Shown: in pieces, positions 1-6,962 of the stretch
How positions within the stretch are numbered: position 1 is the stretch's first letter
Layout of the letters: the number at the start of each line of letters is the position of its first letter
From: JBDSGC01 sp046594105
GTDB lineage: Bacteria; Acidobacteriota; Thermoanaerobaculia; Gp7-AA8
NCBI GenBank assembly: GCA_046594105.1
Contig: JBKJQB010000103.1
Span: 1 to 6,970, forward strand
Direction of reading: 5' to 3'
DNA: 6,970 nucleotides
Translations under genes and position numbers: made by a program
The notes under the pieces: model-generated
Seen by the model: the letters and a program-made list of their open reading frames with translations, nothing else
Database searches by the model: none
What the model was told of the DNA's origin: nothing

Positions 1-1686
1 GGACAGAACTCTTCGCGCCTCGGGGGAGAGGACGGTGGCCCTCTCCTCGATCTTCTGAGCGATGGCAGTGTTGGCAGTGGGGGGCGCGATGATCGCGACG
101 TGCGTGATGCCGTCGGCCTTCAGCTGTGAATACAAGCGCTCGGGAACGCCTGCCTCGAAATAGCCGGAGATCCGCTCCCCGTCAAAGTTGCCACCGCCGC
201 GCGCTCGCCTTCCGAACCAGAAAGTCTCGTTGAGGCCGACGACCAGCGTGCTCGATGCCTCCGGCAGCAAGGCGTCGATGGCCTTGATCGTGGTGTACGA
301 AGGCCGTTGTCGCGCCAGGAACTCCTCGTCGGAGGCCGCCCCCGACATGGTGGAGAAGACTTCGCTCCGGTCCACGAAGAAGACGATCAGGAAGAGTTGT
401 ACGGCGATTCCGCAACCCAGCAGAACGCGGAACCATCGTCCACCTGGCCGGCAGCGGGCCGCCGGAATCGCCAGATACGGAACCAGCAGCCGCGCGGACG
501 GGGCCATCAGGAAGAGCAAGATCGCGGCACCGAGAATTGCCAGCGGCAGCAGTCCGCCGGCGGCCGCGCACGCAGTCAATAGTGATGCACCCAGGCTCTC
601 ATCGAGGAAGTGCCCGTCAAAAATGTACGAGGAGAGATACGGATGCCCGCGATAGCCCGCCACGTGCGGCGCTCCCGCGGTGAGGAAAGGCGCGACCGGG
701 TTGTGGGTGAGCACGAGGTTGCGCACAAAGAACAAGGAGCCGGCGATCGCGGCCGGCCACAGAGCGCGCCACATGCTGCGCCCTTGACGGGTGGTCAGAA
801 GGGCAATGAGCGCGAAGGGGATGAAGGTGTACTTCAGCAGCAATCCGGCCGTGATCGCTGCGGTCACCGTCGGCCTGTCGTCTTCCTCCAGGCCGAGGAT
901 GAGCGCTGCGCAGACACCGAGCAGCGGCCAGTCCGCCATGGACCATCCGGCCGTGAGGGCCAGCGCCGGCGTGGCCACGATGGCCGCGGTGAGAAGACCA
1001 TCGCGGCGCGTCAGGCGATACAACAGCAAGGTTGCCGCGAGGGCAGCGCCGAGGTGCAGAAAATGCGAGGCCACCGCACCGTCGCGACCCATCAACGTGA
1101 GCAGTGGTAAATCGGCCGACTCGATCCCCAGCGGAAAGTACGAATGCGAGATCAGCGGGAGGTCGATGGCCCTCCCTTCCTTGACCCAGCTCCAGGGGAT
1201 TGCCAGGTGATAGGCCAGTTCGTCGAGCGAGGACGCGGGCGCCTGCGCGGTCACGAAGCCACAGGCGAAAACGATTCCCACGGCCAGTGCCGGAAAGAGA
1301 CGCATCGGCGGAGGCAGCGCCAGCGGTCGTGACTCCAAGCGACGGATCACGATGTACAGACCTCCCAGCGCCGCAAGCGAGAGGAGCGGGATCATCGTCC
1401 AGCCGGCGATGCGCACCGCACCGACCAGAAAACACAGGGCTCCGAATACCGGGTAGCCGAGGAGCAGGTCACGCGGGAGATCGAGATCGGCAGTGGACCA
1501 GGCTCGTGCCAAGAGGGCGCGCAGGGCGAAGCCGGTTCCGATCGAGGCCAGCAGGGTCACGGTCGCCAGCACGATCGCCAGGCCGGTGCGCTGGAACAGC
1601 AGCTGGATCAGAACGAAACGGTCCACGAGGACGAGAAGCACGTACGCGCCGATGAGGATGGCGAGCCCGCGCCGCACATTCGTCAT
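1..1686 (-). CDS. Polytopic membrane protein, GT-C-like glycosyltransferase (3' end missing)
   Basis: This reading frame is open without a stop from an ATG at 1686 to the left edge, giving 562 codons; the C-terminus lies outside the window. The product is very hydrophobic, with roughly ten to twelve membrane segments (for example residues 7-30, 35-58, 75-93, 130-148, 273-300, 368-393 and 417-437). After about the fifth segment comes an acidic motif, SSLDELAYHLAIPWSWV (152-168). An acidic pair followed by YHL in an early outside loop is typical of GT-C enzymes that use polyprenyl-phosphate sugars (ArnT/PMT-like). Residues about 440-562 form a soluble tail with a GLNETFWF motif (484-491), probably periplasmic. 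By inference it transfers a sugar to an envelope glycan; donor and acceptor are unknown. It lies 54 bases after kdsA on the same strand. No Shine-Dalgarno precedes the ATG, but a TAGTCT box sits 7 bases upstream. It could instead be a GT-C relative of unknown activity. Confidence 0.8.
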   Translation of the reverse strand, partial: MTNVRRGLAILIGAYVLLVLVDRFVLIQLLFQRTGLAIVLATVTLLASIGTGFALRALLARAWSTADLDLPRDLLLGYPVFGALCFLVGAVRIAGWTMIPLLSLAALGGLYIVIRRLESRPLALPPPMRLFPALAVGIVFACGFVTAQAPASSLDELAYHLAIPWSWVKEGRAIDLPLISHSYFPLGIESADLPLLTLMGRDGAVASHFLHLGAALAATLLLYRLTRRDGLLTAAIVATPALALTAGWSMADWPLLGVCAALILGLEEDDRPTVTAAITAGLLLKYTFIPFALIALLTTRQGRSMWRALWPAAIAGSLFFVRNLVLTHNPVAPFLTAGAPHVAGYRGHPYLSSYIFDGHFLDESLGASLLTACAAAGGLLPLAILGAAILLFLMAPSARLLVPYLAIPAARCRPGGRWFRVLLGCGIAVQLFLIVFFVDRSEVFSTMSGAASDEEFLARQRPSYTTIKAIDALLPEASSTLVVGLNETFWFGRRARGGGNFDGERISGYFEAGVPERLYSQLKADGITHVAIIAPPTANTAIAQKIEERATVLSPEARRVLS

Positions 1687-1693
1687 ATCCGGG

Positions 1694-1699
1694 AGACTA
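1694..1699 (-). promoter_or_regulatory. Possible -10 box of the membrane glycosyltransferase gene (leaderless start)
   Basis: On the minus strand TAGTCT lies 7 bases before the ATG at 1686. It matches the key TAnnnT positions of a sigma-70 -10 box, and the usual distance would put the transcription start at or next to the start codon. No convincing -35 element is visible and the match is weak. The main support is that three other genes here show the same arrangement. Confidence 0.3.
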
Positions 1700-1740
1700 G
1701 CATCGGGCTCGATTCAGGGCACGGCAAAGTTGGAGAACCG

Positions 1741-2571
1741 TCAGATCCGGGGCAACGCCGCACGGATGGCCAGCACGTCCTCGATGATTCCCCGCGCCAC
1801 TTCGGGGCGCACCTGCGTGGTGCGGTCGGAGAGCGCGGAGGGCGGGTTGTCGTGGACTTCCATGAAGAATCCGTCCGCTCCGGCCGCAGCGGCCGCGCGA
1901 GCCAGCGGACGGGCGAACTGTGGCGTGCCGCCAGTCTGCTTTCCCTCGCCGCCAGGCTTCTGCATGGAGTGGGTGATGTCGTACACCACCGGCGACCCAA
2001 AACCCTGAATGATCGGAAAGGAGCGCATGTCGACCACGAGATTCTGATAGCCGAACGAGGAGCCGCGCTCGGTGATGAACATCCGCTCGTTCCCCGCCTC
2101 GACGCCCTTGTCCAGAATGTTCTTCGTCTCCTCGGGCGACAGGAACTGCCCCTTCTTGACGCCCACGGCCTTGCCCGTTCGCGCCGCCGCCGCGACCAGA
2201 TCGGTTTGGCGGCAGAGGAAGGCGGGAATCTGCAGAATGTCGAGAACTTCCGCAGCGGGCCCTGCCTGTTCGGGCGAGTGGATGTCGGAGAGAAGCGGAA
2301 GTCCGGTCTCCTCTTTCACTGCGCGCAGCATGGCCAGACCCTTCTCCAGCCCCGGTCCGCGGAACGACTCGATGGAGCTGCGATTGGCCTTGTCGAACGA
2401 GGACTTGAAGATGAGGTTGATCTTCAACTCATCGCGAAGCTTGACCAGGATGCGCGCCATGGCGAGCAGGTGATCCAGCGACTCGATGACGCAGGGTCCA
2501 GCGATGAAGAGTGGCGGATGGTCCCCGCCAAAGGAAATGTCAGGGGTGATCTGAATGACACGGGTGAGCAT
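1741..2571 (-). CDS. kdsA: 3-deoxy-8-phosphooctulonate synthase (KDO-8-phosphate synthase)
   Basis: This cytosolic enzyme condenses phosphoenolpyruvate with arabinose-5-phosphate to give KDO-8-phosphate, the committed step of KDO synthesis for the lipopolysaccharide inner core. The 276-residue product is of normal family length and covers the whole TIM barrel: IAGPCVIES (23-31), FKSSFDKANRSS (55-66), IPAFLCRQTDL (115-125), VKKGQFLSPEE (138-148), TERGSSFGYQNLVVDMR (167-183) and MEVHDNPPSALSD (237-249). Cys27 sits where the metal-dependent (class II, Aquifex-type) enzymes have cysteine and the E. coli type has asparagine. The other three expected metal ligands are present as His201, Glu238 and Asp249, so a metal-dependent enzyme is predicted. 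No Shine-Dalgarno precedes the ATG; a TAGAAT box lies 9 bases upstream, suggesting its own promoter and a near-leaderless mRNA. The membrane glycosyltransferase follows 54 bases downstream. Confidence 0.97.
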   Translation of the reverse strand: MLTRVIQITPDISFGGDHPPLFIAGPCVIESLDHLLAMARILVKLRDELKINLIFKSSFDKANRSSIESFRGPGLEKGLAMLRAVKEETGLPLLSDIHSPEQAGPAAEVLDILQIPAFLCRQTDLVAAAARTGKAVGVKKGQFLSPEETKNILDKGVEAGNERMFITERGSSFGYQNLVVDMRSFPIIQGFGSPVVYDITHSMQKPGGEGKQTGGTPQFARPLARAAAAAGADGFFMEVHDNPPSALSDRTTQVRPEVARGIIEDVLAIRAALPRI

Positions 2572-2580
2572 GAGGGAGCG

Positions 2581-2586
2581 ATTCTA
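2581..2586 (-). promoter_or_regulatory. Probable -10 box of kdsA (near-leaderless start)
   Basis: The minus strand reads TAGAAT, five of six bases of the TATAAT consensus, ending 9 bases before the kdsA ATG. Transcription would start about two or three bases before the start codon, leaving no room for a ribosome-binding site, and none is visible. The same TTAGAATCGC string also occurs upstream of kdsB. I see no clear -35 element at the expected spacing. Confidence 0.5.
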
Positions 2587-2621
2587 ATGTGTGAAGGGGA
2601 TTTGTGTGGCCCATCGAGAGT

Positions 2622-2736
2622 CCTTCTCCCCGGACACGGGGAGAAGGTGCCGAAGGCGGATGAGGGGACCTCAGGAGTCGAAGCAGGACCCCTCATCCCC
2701 GCTTCGCGGACCTTCTCCCCGTGTGCGGGGAGAAGG
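2622..2736. repeat. Compound palindromic REP/BIME-like element between kdsA and the small membrane gene
   Basis: Two near-identical hairpins flank a third inverted repeat. The first hairpin (2622-2647) has perfect 11-base arms, CCTTCTCCCCG and CGGGGAGAAGG, around a GACA loop. The second (2711-2736) has the same arms around TGTG. Between them GGATGAGGGG (2658-2667) is mirrored by CCCCTCATCC (2689-2698), so the whole 115 bases can also fold as one large inverted repeat. This architecture is like dispersed REP/BIME or MITE-like intergenic repeats in proteobacteria and other phyla. The rest of the gap (2572-2621 and 2737-2855) holds the kdsA promoter region, a run of eight Gs at 2743-2750 and a short GC hairpin. 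No credible gene is present. The element could also act as a terminator or mRNA stabiliser for either flanking unit. Confidence 0.85.
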
Positions 2737-2832
2737 ACACTAGGGGGGGGACACGGTCGCGTGTCATCTGCAATCAAAGGCGGCCGAGGAACGCGGCGCG
2801 AAAATCGTGGCGGACGCTTTGCGAACCAACGC

Positions 2833-2849
2833 CGCCGGCCGTGCCGGCG
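2833..2849 (-). terminator. GC-only hairpin just after the small membrane gene, possible terminator
   Basis: Seven-base perfect arms (CGCCGGC and GCCGGCG) enclose a three-base loop, starting six bases after the TGA of the gene at 2856-3278. No T-tract follows, so it is not a standard intrinsic terminator. It may help termination or protect the 3' end of the pyrG-orf transcript. GC-rich DNA produces such hairpins by chance. Confidence 0.3.
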
Positions 2850-2855
2850 CCGGCC

Positions 2856-3278
2856 TCAGGATGACGACGGTTGCGCCCCGACTGTCACCGGATGCGCTCC
2901 CACCCGCGCCCCGACCAGCGTCATGGCGATGTAGACCATGAAGGAGAGGGCGGAGAACCAGACCGGCTGGGGGATCAATACAGAGTTGGCGATGCCCGCT
3001 GCGAGCAGGAGGCCGCCGACCACGTAGGCGGCGATGCGGCGCTGCGCGATCCGCGCTGCGAGCCAGGTCCCGAAGAACGTCCCCACCAGCCAGCCGGCAA
3101 GGACCACGAGCAGAGCGGAAACCGGCAGCGAGGCCACGAACTGCTTGACCTGATTGAAGTCGGTCATGTCCATCCCCCGCGGCGGCGGATACAGCTTGTG
3201 CGCACCCATCTCGGCGATGGAGACCAGGAGCCATGCGGCGATCAGGCCGGCGATGACTCCGCCGATGTTTCTGAGCAT
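2856..3278 (-). CDS. Small four-helix integral membrane protein of unknown function
   Basis: I do not recognise a named family. The 140-residue product has four hydrophobic segments, at about 5-24, 52-74, 84-102 and 107-127. A polar loop follows the first helix and contains YPPPRGMDMTD (30-40). The second helix is glycine-rich (GWLVGTFFG, 62-70). A short basic stretch, ARIAQRR (75-81), lies before the third helix and fits a cytoplasmic loop. The gene starts three bases after the pyrG stop codon. Its Shine-Dalgarno GAGGTGG lies inside the last codons of pyrG, 8 bases before the ATG, so it is almost certainly co-transcribed and probably translationally coupled with pyrG. Composition, placement and signals support a real gene. 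Membrane location is confident, function is not; a role linked to CTP synthesis or KDO is not shown. Confidence 0.85.
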   Translation of the reverse strand: MLRNIGGVIAGLIAAWLLVSIAEMGAHKLYPPPRGMDMTDFNQVKQFVASLPVSALLVVLAGWLVGTFFGTWLAARIAQRRIAAYVVGGLLLAAGIANSVLIPQPVWFSALSFMVYIAMTLVGARVGAHPVTVGAQPSSS

Positions 3279-3281
3279 CGC

Positions 3282-4931
<1,650 letters not shown>

Positions 4932-4937
4932 CATGGA

Positions 4938-4943
4938 CCTCCT
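4938..4943 (-). promoter_or_regulatory. Consensus Shine-Dalgarno of pyrG
   Basis: AGGAGG on the minus strand ends 6 bases before the second of two tandem ATG codons, favouring 4931 as the pyrG start. It is the strongest ribosome-binding site in the window and contrasts with the four genes that have none. It means the pyrG message has a leader, either from read-through of kdsB or from a promoter in the gap that I cannot identify. Confidence 0.8.
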
Positions 4944-5053
4944 GTGAAACGTTGCAGGGGAAATCGTGATAACCGGATGCGCGAACGGTCCCCTGACTGC
5001 GACTGCCAGCGATCAAAAGTCAGCAGGAGGCCAGCGGCTTCGCGTTGACGACT

Positions 5054-5093
5054 GCGGGAGAGGGGAGTGGTGGGTGGGGTTTGGAGAGAAAGG
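5054..5093 (-). promoter_or_regulatory. C-rich, G-poor transcript segment (rut-like) between kdsB and pyrG; G-quadruplex motif on the opposite strand
   Basis: In the sense of the kdsB-pyrG transcript this 40-base stretch contains 25 C and only 1 G, the composition of a Rho-utilisation site, and starts 38 bases after the kdsB stop codon. The complementary plus strand has four G-tracts (5056-5058, 5062-5065, 5072-5074, 5076-5079) with loops of 3, 6 and 1 bases, a canonical G-quadruplex pattern. The remaining gap (4935-5053 and 5094-5131) shows no gene, only the pyrG Shine-Dalgarno and a 10-base direct repeat. A role in separating kdsB and pyrG expression is inferred. Confidence 0.4.
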
Positions 5094-5131
5094 TTCGCCA
5101 GAAGCCAGCGGCTCAACGAAAATCTCCGGAA

Positions 5132-5851
5132 TCAGCCCTGTTTCGCAAGTTCATGTTCGACGCGCTCCACATCCTCGGGACGGTCCACACCGAGATGCGG
5201 CGATGCGGTTTGCAGCACCCGGATTTTAAAGCCGTTCTGCAGTGCCCGCAACTGTTCCAGTGATTCGGCCTGTTCCAGAGCCGACGGTGGAAGGGCCGCC
5301 AGCGCCTGCAGCACAGCTTTCTGGTAACCGTAGAGCCCGATGTGCCGGAGCGCCGGCGCTCCGCCGTGGGGGATCGGGGAGCGCGAGAAATAGAGGGCGT
5401 TCCTCTGGTGATCCAGAACGACCTTCACGATGTCGGTCGAGTGGAACTCGGCAATCCCCGAAATGGGACAGGCCAGCGTGACCAGATCGCATCCCTCGAC
5501 CTGTAGGGCGTCGATGACCCGGTCGACGCTGTCCACGTCGATGAGCGGCTCGTCGCCCTGAACGTTGATGACCTGATCGACCGCGCCGTCGAGCAGCGGG
5601 AGGGCCGCAGCGATGCGATCGGTGCCGGTTCGGAAATCGCCGAGGGGGCGTACCACCGTCCCGCCGAACGAAACCACATGCTCGGCGATGCGGTCATCAT
5701 CGGTGGCAACGACCACCCCGGCGGCTTTGCGCGAGCGGATGGCCCTTTCGTAGACGCGTTGGATCAGCGAGGTGCCGGCGATCATCGCCAGCGGCTTTCC
5801 GGGAAACCGTGTGGAGGCCCAACGGGCGGGAATTACAATCACAGCCTTCAT
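5132..5851 (-). CDS. kdsB: 3-deoxy-manno-octulosonate cytidylyltransferase (CMP-KDO synthetase)
   Basis: KdsB couples KDO with CTP to give CMP-KDO, the activated donor for KDO transfer to lipid A in the cytoplasm. I chose the ATG at 5851 because MKAVIVIPARWASTRFPGKP (1-20) is the usual N-terminus; an in-frame ATG at 5890 would add 13 residues with no family match. The 239-residue product is slightly shorter than E. coli KdsB (248). Visible motifs are ATDDDRI (49-55), RTGTDR (74-79), NVQGDEP (96-102) with the metal-binding Asp100, ALYFSRSPIP (152-161), HIGLYGYQ (170-177), LEQAESLEQLRAL (192-204) and GVDRPEDVERV (221-231) with Asp223. Oddities are Phe73 where many homologues have His before the S/T-G-T motif, and a short loop between IPH and LRHIGLYGY. 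No Shine-Dalgarno is visible; a TAGAAT box lies 11 bases upstream. Its ATG overlaps the start codon of the divergent gene in CATG. Confidence 0.97.
   Translation of the reverse strand: MKAVIVIPARWASTRFPGKPLAMIAGTSLIQRVYERAIRSRKAAGVVVATDDDRIAEHVVSFGGTVVRPLGDFRTGTDRIAAALPLLDGAVDQVINVQGDEPLIDVDSVDRVIDALQVEGCDLVTLACPISGIAEFHSTDIVKVVLDHQRNALYFSRSPIPHGGAPALRHIGLYGYQKAVLQALAALPPSALEQAESLEQLRALQNGFKIRVLQTASPHLGVDRPEDVERVEHELAKQG
5834..5839 (+). promoter_or_regulatory. Probable -10 box of the plus-strand gene, inside kdsB
   Basis: TACAAT matches five of six -10 consensus bases and ends 10 bases before the ATG at 5850, so the transcript would start about three or four bases before the start codon. It lies within the first codons of kdsB. 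I see no convincing -35 element near 5811-5816 and no Shine-Dalgarno. It is the main sequence support for the 5850 start. Confidence 0.45.
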
Positions 5852-6887
5852 GGACGACGGCGATTCTAACGTGGGGAAGAGCACCGGCAACGGGATCCCC
5901 GTTCTTCAGCGTCTTCGGACGCACGATTTCATCGCACCGCACGATCGGCACCTGATGCGGATGTTCACGATCGGTGCGGTCGTCCTGTTCATGGTGGTGG
6001 CCGGTTTCACACGACTGCAGTCGCTCTACGGCCATAAGTTTTTCGACGCCACAGGCCAGGCCCAATGGATCTGGCCGCAGCATCGACTGAGCCGGGGCAC
6101 TCCGGTGGCCTTCTTCGCCACCCGTACGTTCGATCTCCCGCCGAATCGGTTGTTCACCCGCATCAAAATCCTTGGAGATCCCGAATACACCCTGTTCTTC
6201 AACGGGAAGGAAATTGGAGGGCGGCGGGTCGGCGAGGACCATGCGCTCGATGTGTTCGACGTCAGCGCGCTGGCGCGAGATCGCGCGAACCGGATCGTGG
6301 CGGCGGTGCGCAGTCCGAATGGCGTGGGCGGTCTGATCGCCGCAGTCGACGTCGCCCCCGAGTTCCAGAACCTGGTGCCGACGAACGCAGATTGGAAGAT
6401 CTTCCGCGAGTGGAGGCCCAGCCTCCCGAATCAGGATCCCGATCGTCCCGCAGCGGGCAAGCCAATGCTTCTCGGCAGTCCACCCGCGCGTCGGTGGAAC
6501 TATCTCGGGCGACGGGCGGGCGCAGCCGCTCCGGAGGCCCGCGAGCGGCTTCAGGCGCGCGAGCACTGGGACTTCAAGACTGCCCTGCCCGCCATCCAGG
6601 TCGTCGGCGGCGTGGCCGTCTCTGCGTCGCGCCCGACCGGCGCGACCGTTTTCGATTTCGGTTCGGTGACCGGCCGGGCCCGGCTGACTCTGAATGATGA
6701 GAGCGGAATCGCCCACACCGTCAACGTGCGTTTCGCCAACAGCCGCGCCGATCTGCAAAGCGTGGAGGGGGGAGTGGAGCCTTTCGTGTTCGCGGCGCGG
6801 GAACGGACCATCGTCGATCCGGAAAAGCGCGAGTTCCGCTACGTCATGGTGTACGGGAGCGAAGCGAGCGTCGAAGTGCTGCGGTAA
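5850..6887 (+). CDS. Membrane-anchored protein with rhamnosidase-like non-catalytic beta-sandwich modules
   Basis: The 345-residue product has a cytoplasmic N-terminus of about 37 residues, one membrane helix (about 38-55) preceded by basic residues, and a long external part. Residues about 70-185 (QWIWPQ, AFFATRTFDLPP, ILGDPEYTLFFNGKEIG, ALDVFDVSALAR) resemble the galactose-binding-like sandwich at the N-terminus of GH78 alpha-L-rhamnosidases and GH2 enzymes. Residues about 266-340 (TVFDFGSVTGRARLTL, VNVRFANS, DPEKREFRYVMVYG) resemble the next rhamnosidase sandwich with its DFG...G and FRYV signatures. No catalytic barrel is present, so sugar binding or a structural role in the periplasm is inferred. 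It is divergent from kdsB and shares CATG with it. The start at 5850 rests on the TACAAT box 10 bases upstream; ATG codons at 5955 and 5961, just before the helix, are alternatives, and an upstream in-frame ATG at 5772 lies in kdsB. No Shine-Dalgarno is seen. Confidence 0.8.
   Translation: MDDGDSNVGKSTGNGIPVLQRLRTHDFIAPHDRHLMRMFTIGAVVLFMVVAGFTRLQSLYGHKFFDATGQAQWIWPQHRLSRGTPVAFFATRTFDLPPNRLFTRIKILGDPEYTLFFNGKEIGGRRVGEDHALDVFDVSALARDRANRIVAAVRSPNGVGGLIAAVDVAPEFQNLVPTNADWKIFREWRPSLPNQDPDRPAAGKPMLLGSPPARRWNYLGRRAGAAAPEARERLQAREHWDFKTALPAIQVVGGVAVSASRPTGATVFDFGSVTGRARLTLNDESGIAHTVNVRFANSRADLQSVEGGVEPFVFAARERTIVDPEKREFRYVMVYGSEASVEVLR
5863..5890 (-). promoter_or_regulatory. Probable kdsB promoter, inside the divergent gene
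   Basis: On the minus strand TTGCCG (5885-5890, four of six bases of TTGACA) is followed after 16 bases by TAGAAT (5863-5868, five of six bases of TATAAT). The -10 box ends 11 bases before the kdsB ATG, so the leader would be only four or five bases. The whole promoter lies within the first 14 codons of the plus-strand gene. It is the best two-box promoter in the window. Confidence 0.5.
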
Positions 6888-6934
6888 GGGCGGGGGGCGC
6901 GCTCCGTCGTTCTTCTGAGCCGGCGCTACGAAAG

Positions 6935-6962
6935 GCAGGCTCGTCTCCGACTAGGAGCCTGC
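6935..6962. terminator. Hairpin downstream of the plus-strand gene, possible terminator
   Basis: GCAGGCTC (6935-6942) and GAGCCTGC (6955-6962) form perfect 8-base arms with a 12-base loop, 47 bases after the TAA at 6887. There is no T-run on the plus strand; on the minus strand only a short CTTTCG follows, so it might serve a convergent gene to the right. The rest of 6888-6970 shows no gene. Confidence 0.3.

Noticed and set aside
617..1435. Minus-strand open frame of 272 codons within the membrane glycosyltransferase
   Set aside because: It is a shifted frame of the 562-codon open frame, Arg/Gly/Ala-rich without membrane segments or motifs.
2424..2777. Minus-strand open frame across the palindromic repeat
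   Set aside because: Its translation is made of the repeat arms and an out-of-frame part of kdsA; no real gene is supported.
1852..2934. Long plus-strand open frame opposite kdsA and the repeat
   Set aside because: It is antisense to the conserved kdsA reading frame, runs through the palindromic element, and its translation is Arg/Gly-rich with no family motif. Such frames are common in GC-rich DNA.
5024..5113. Direct repeat GCCAGCGGCT at 5030-5039 and 5104-5113 in the kdsB-pyrG gap
   Set aside because: Only 10 bases are identical, and the same string also occurs inside kdsB at 5787-5796, so chance in GC-rich DNA is likely.
4935..5131. Possible pyrG attenuator of the reiterative-transcription type known from Bacillus
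   Set aside because: I found neither a clear promoter with a G-run start nor a matching terminator hairpin with a T-tract before pyrG.
5852..5890. kdsB starting at the upstream ATG at 5890
   Set aside because: The extra 13 residues do not match the family N-terminus, and the start would lie upstream of the better promoter signal at 5863-5868.
5697..6758. Minus-strand open frame of 353 codons opposite the plus-strand gene
   Set aside because: It overlaps the start of kdsB on the same strand in another frame and is antisense to the better-supported gene with a membrane helix and sandwich motifs.
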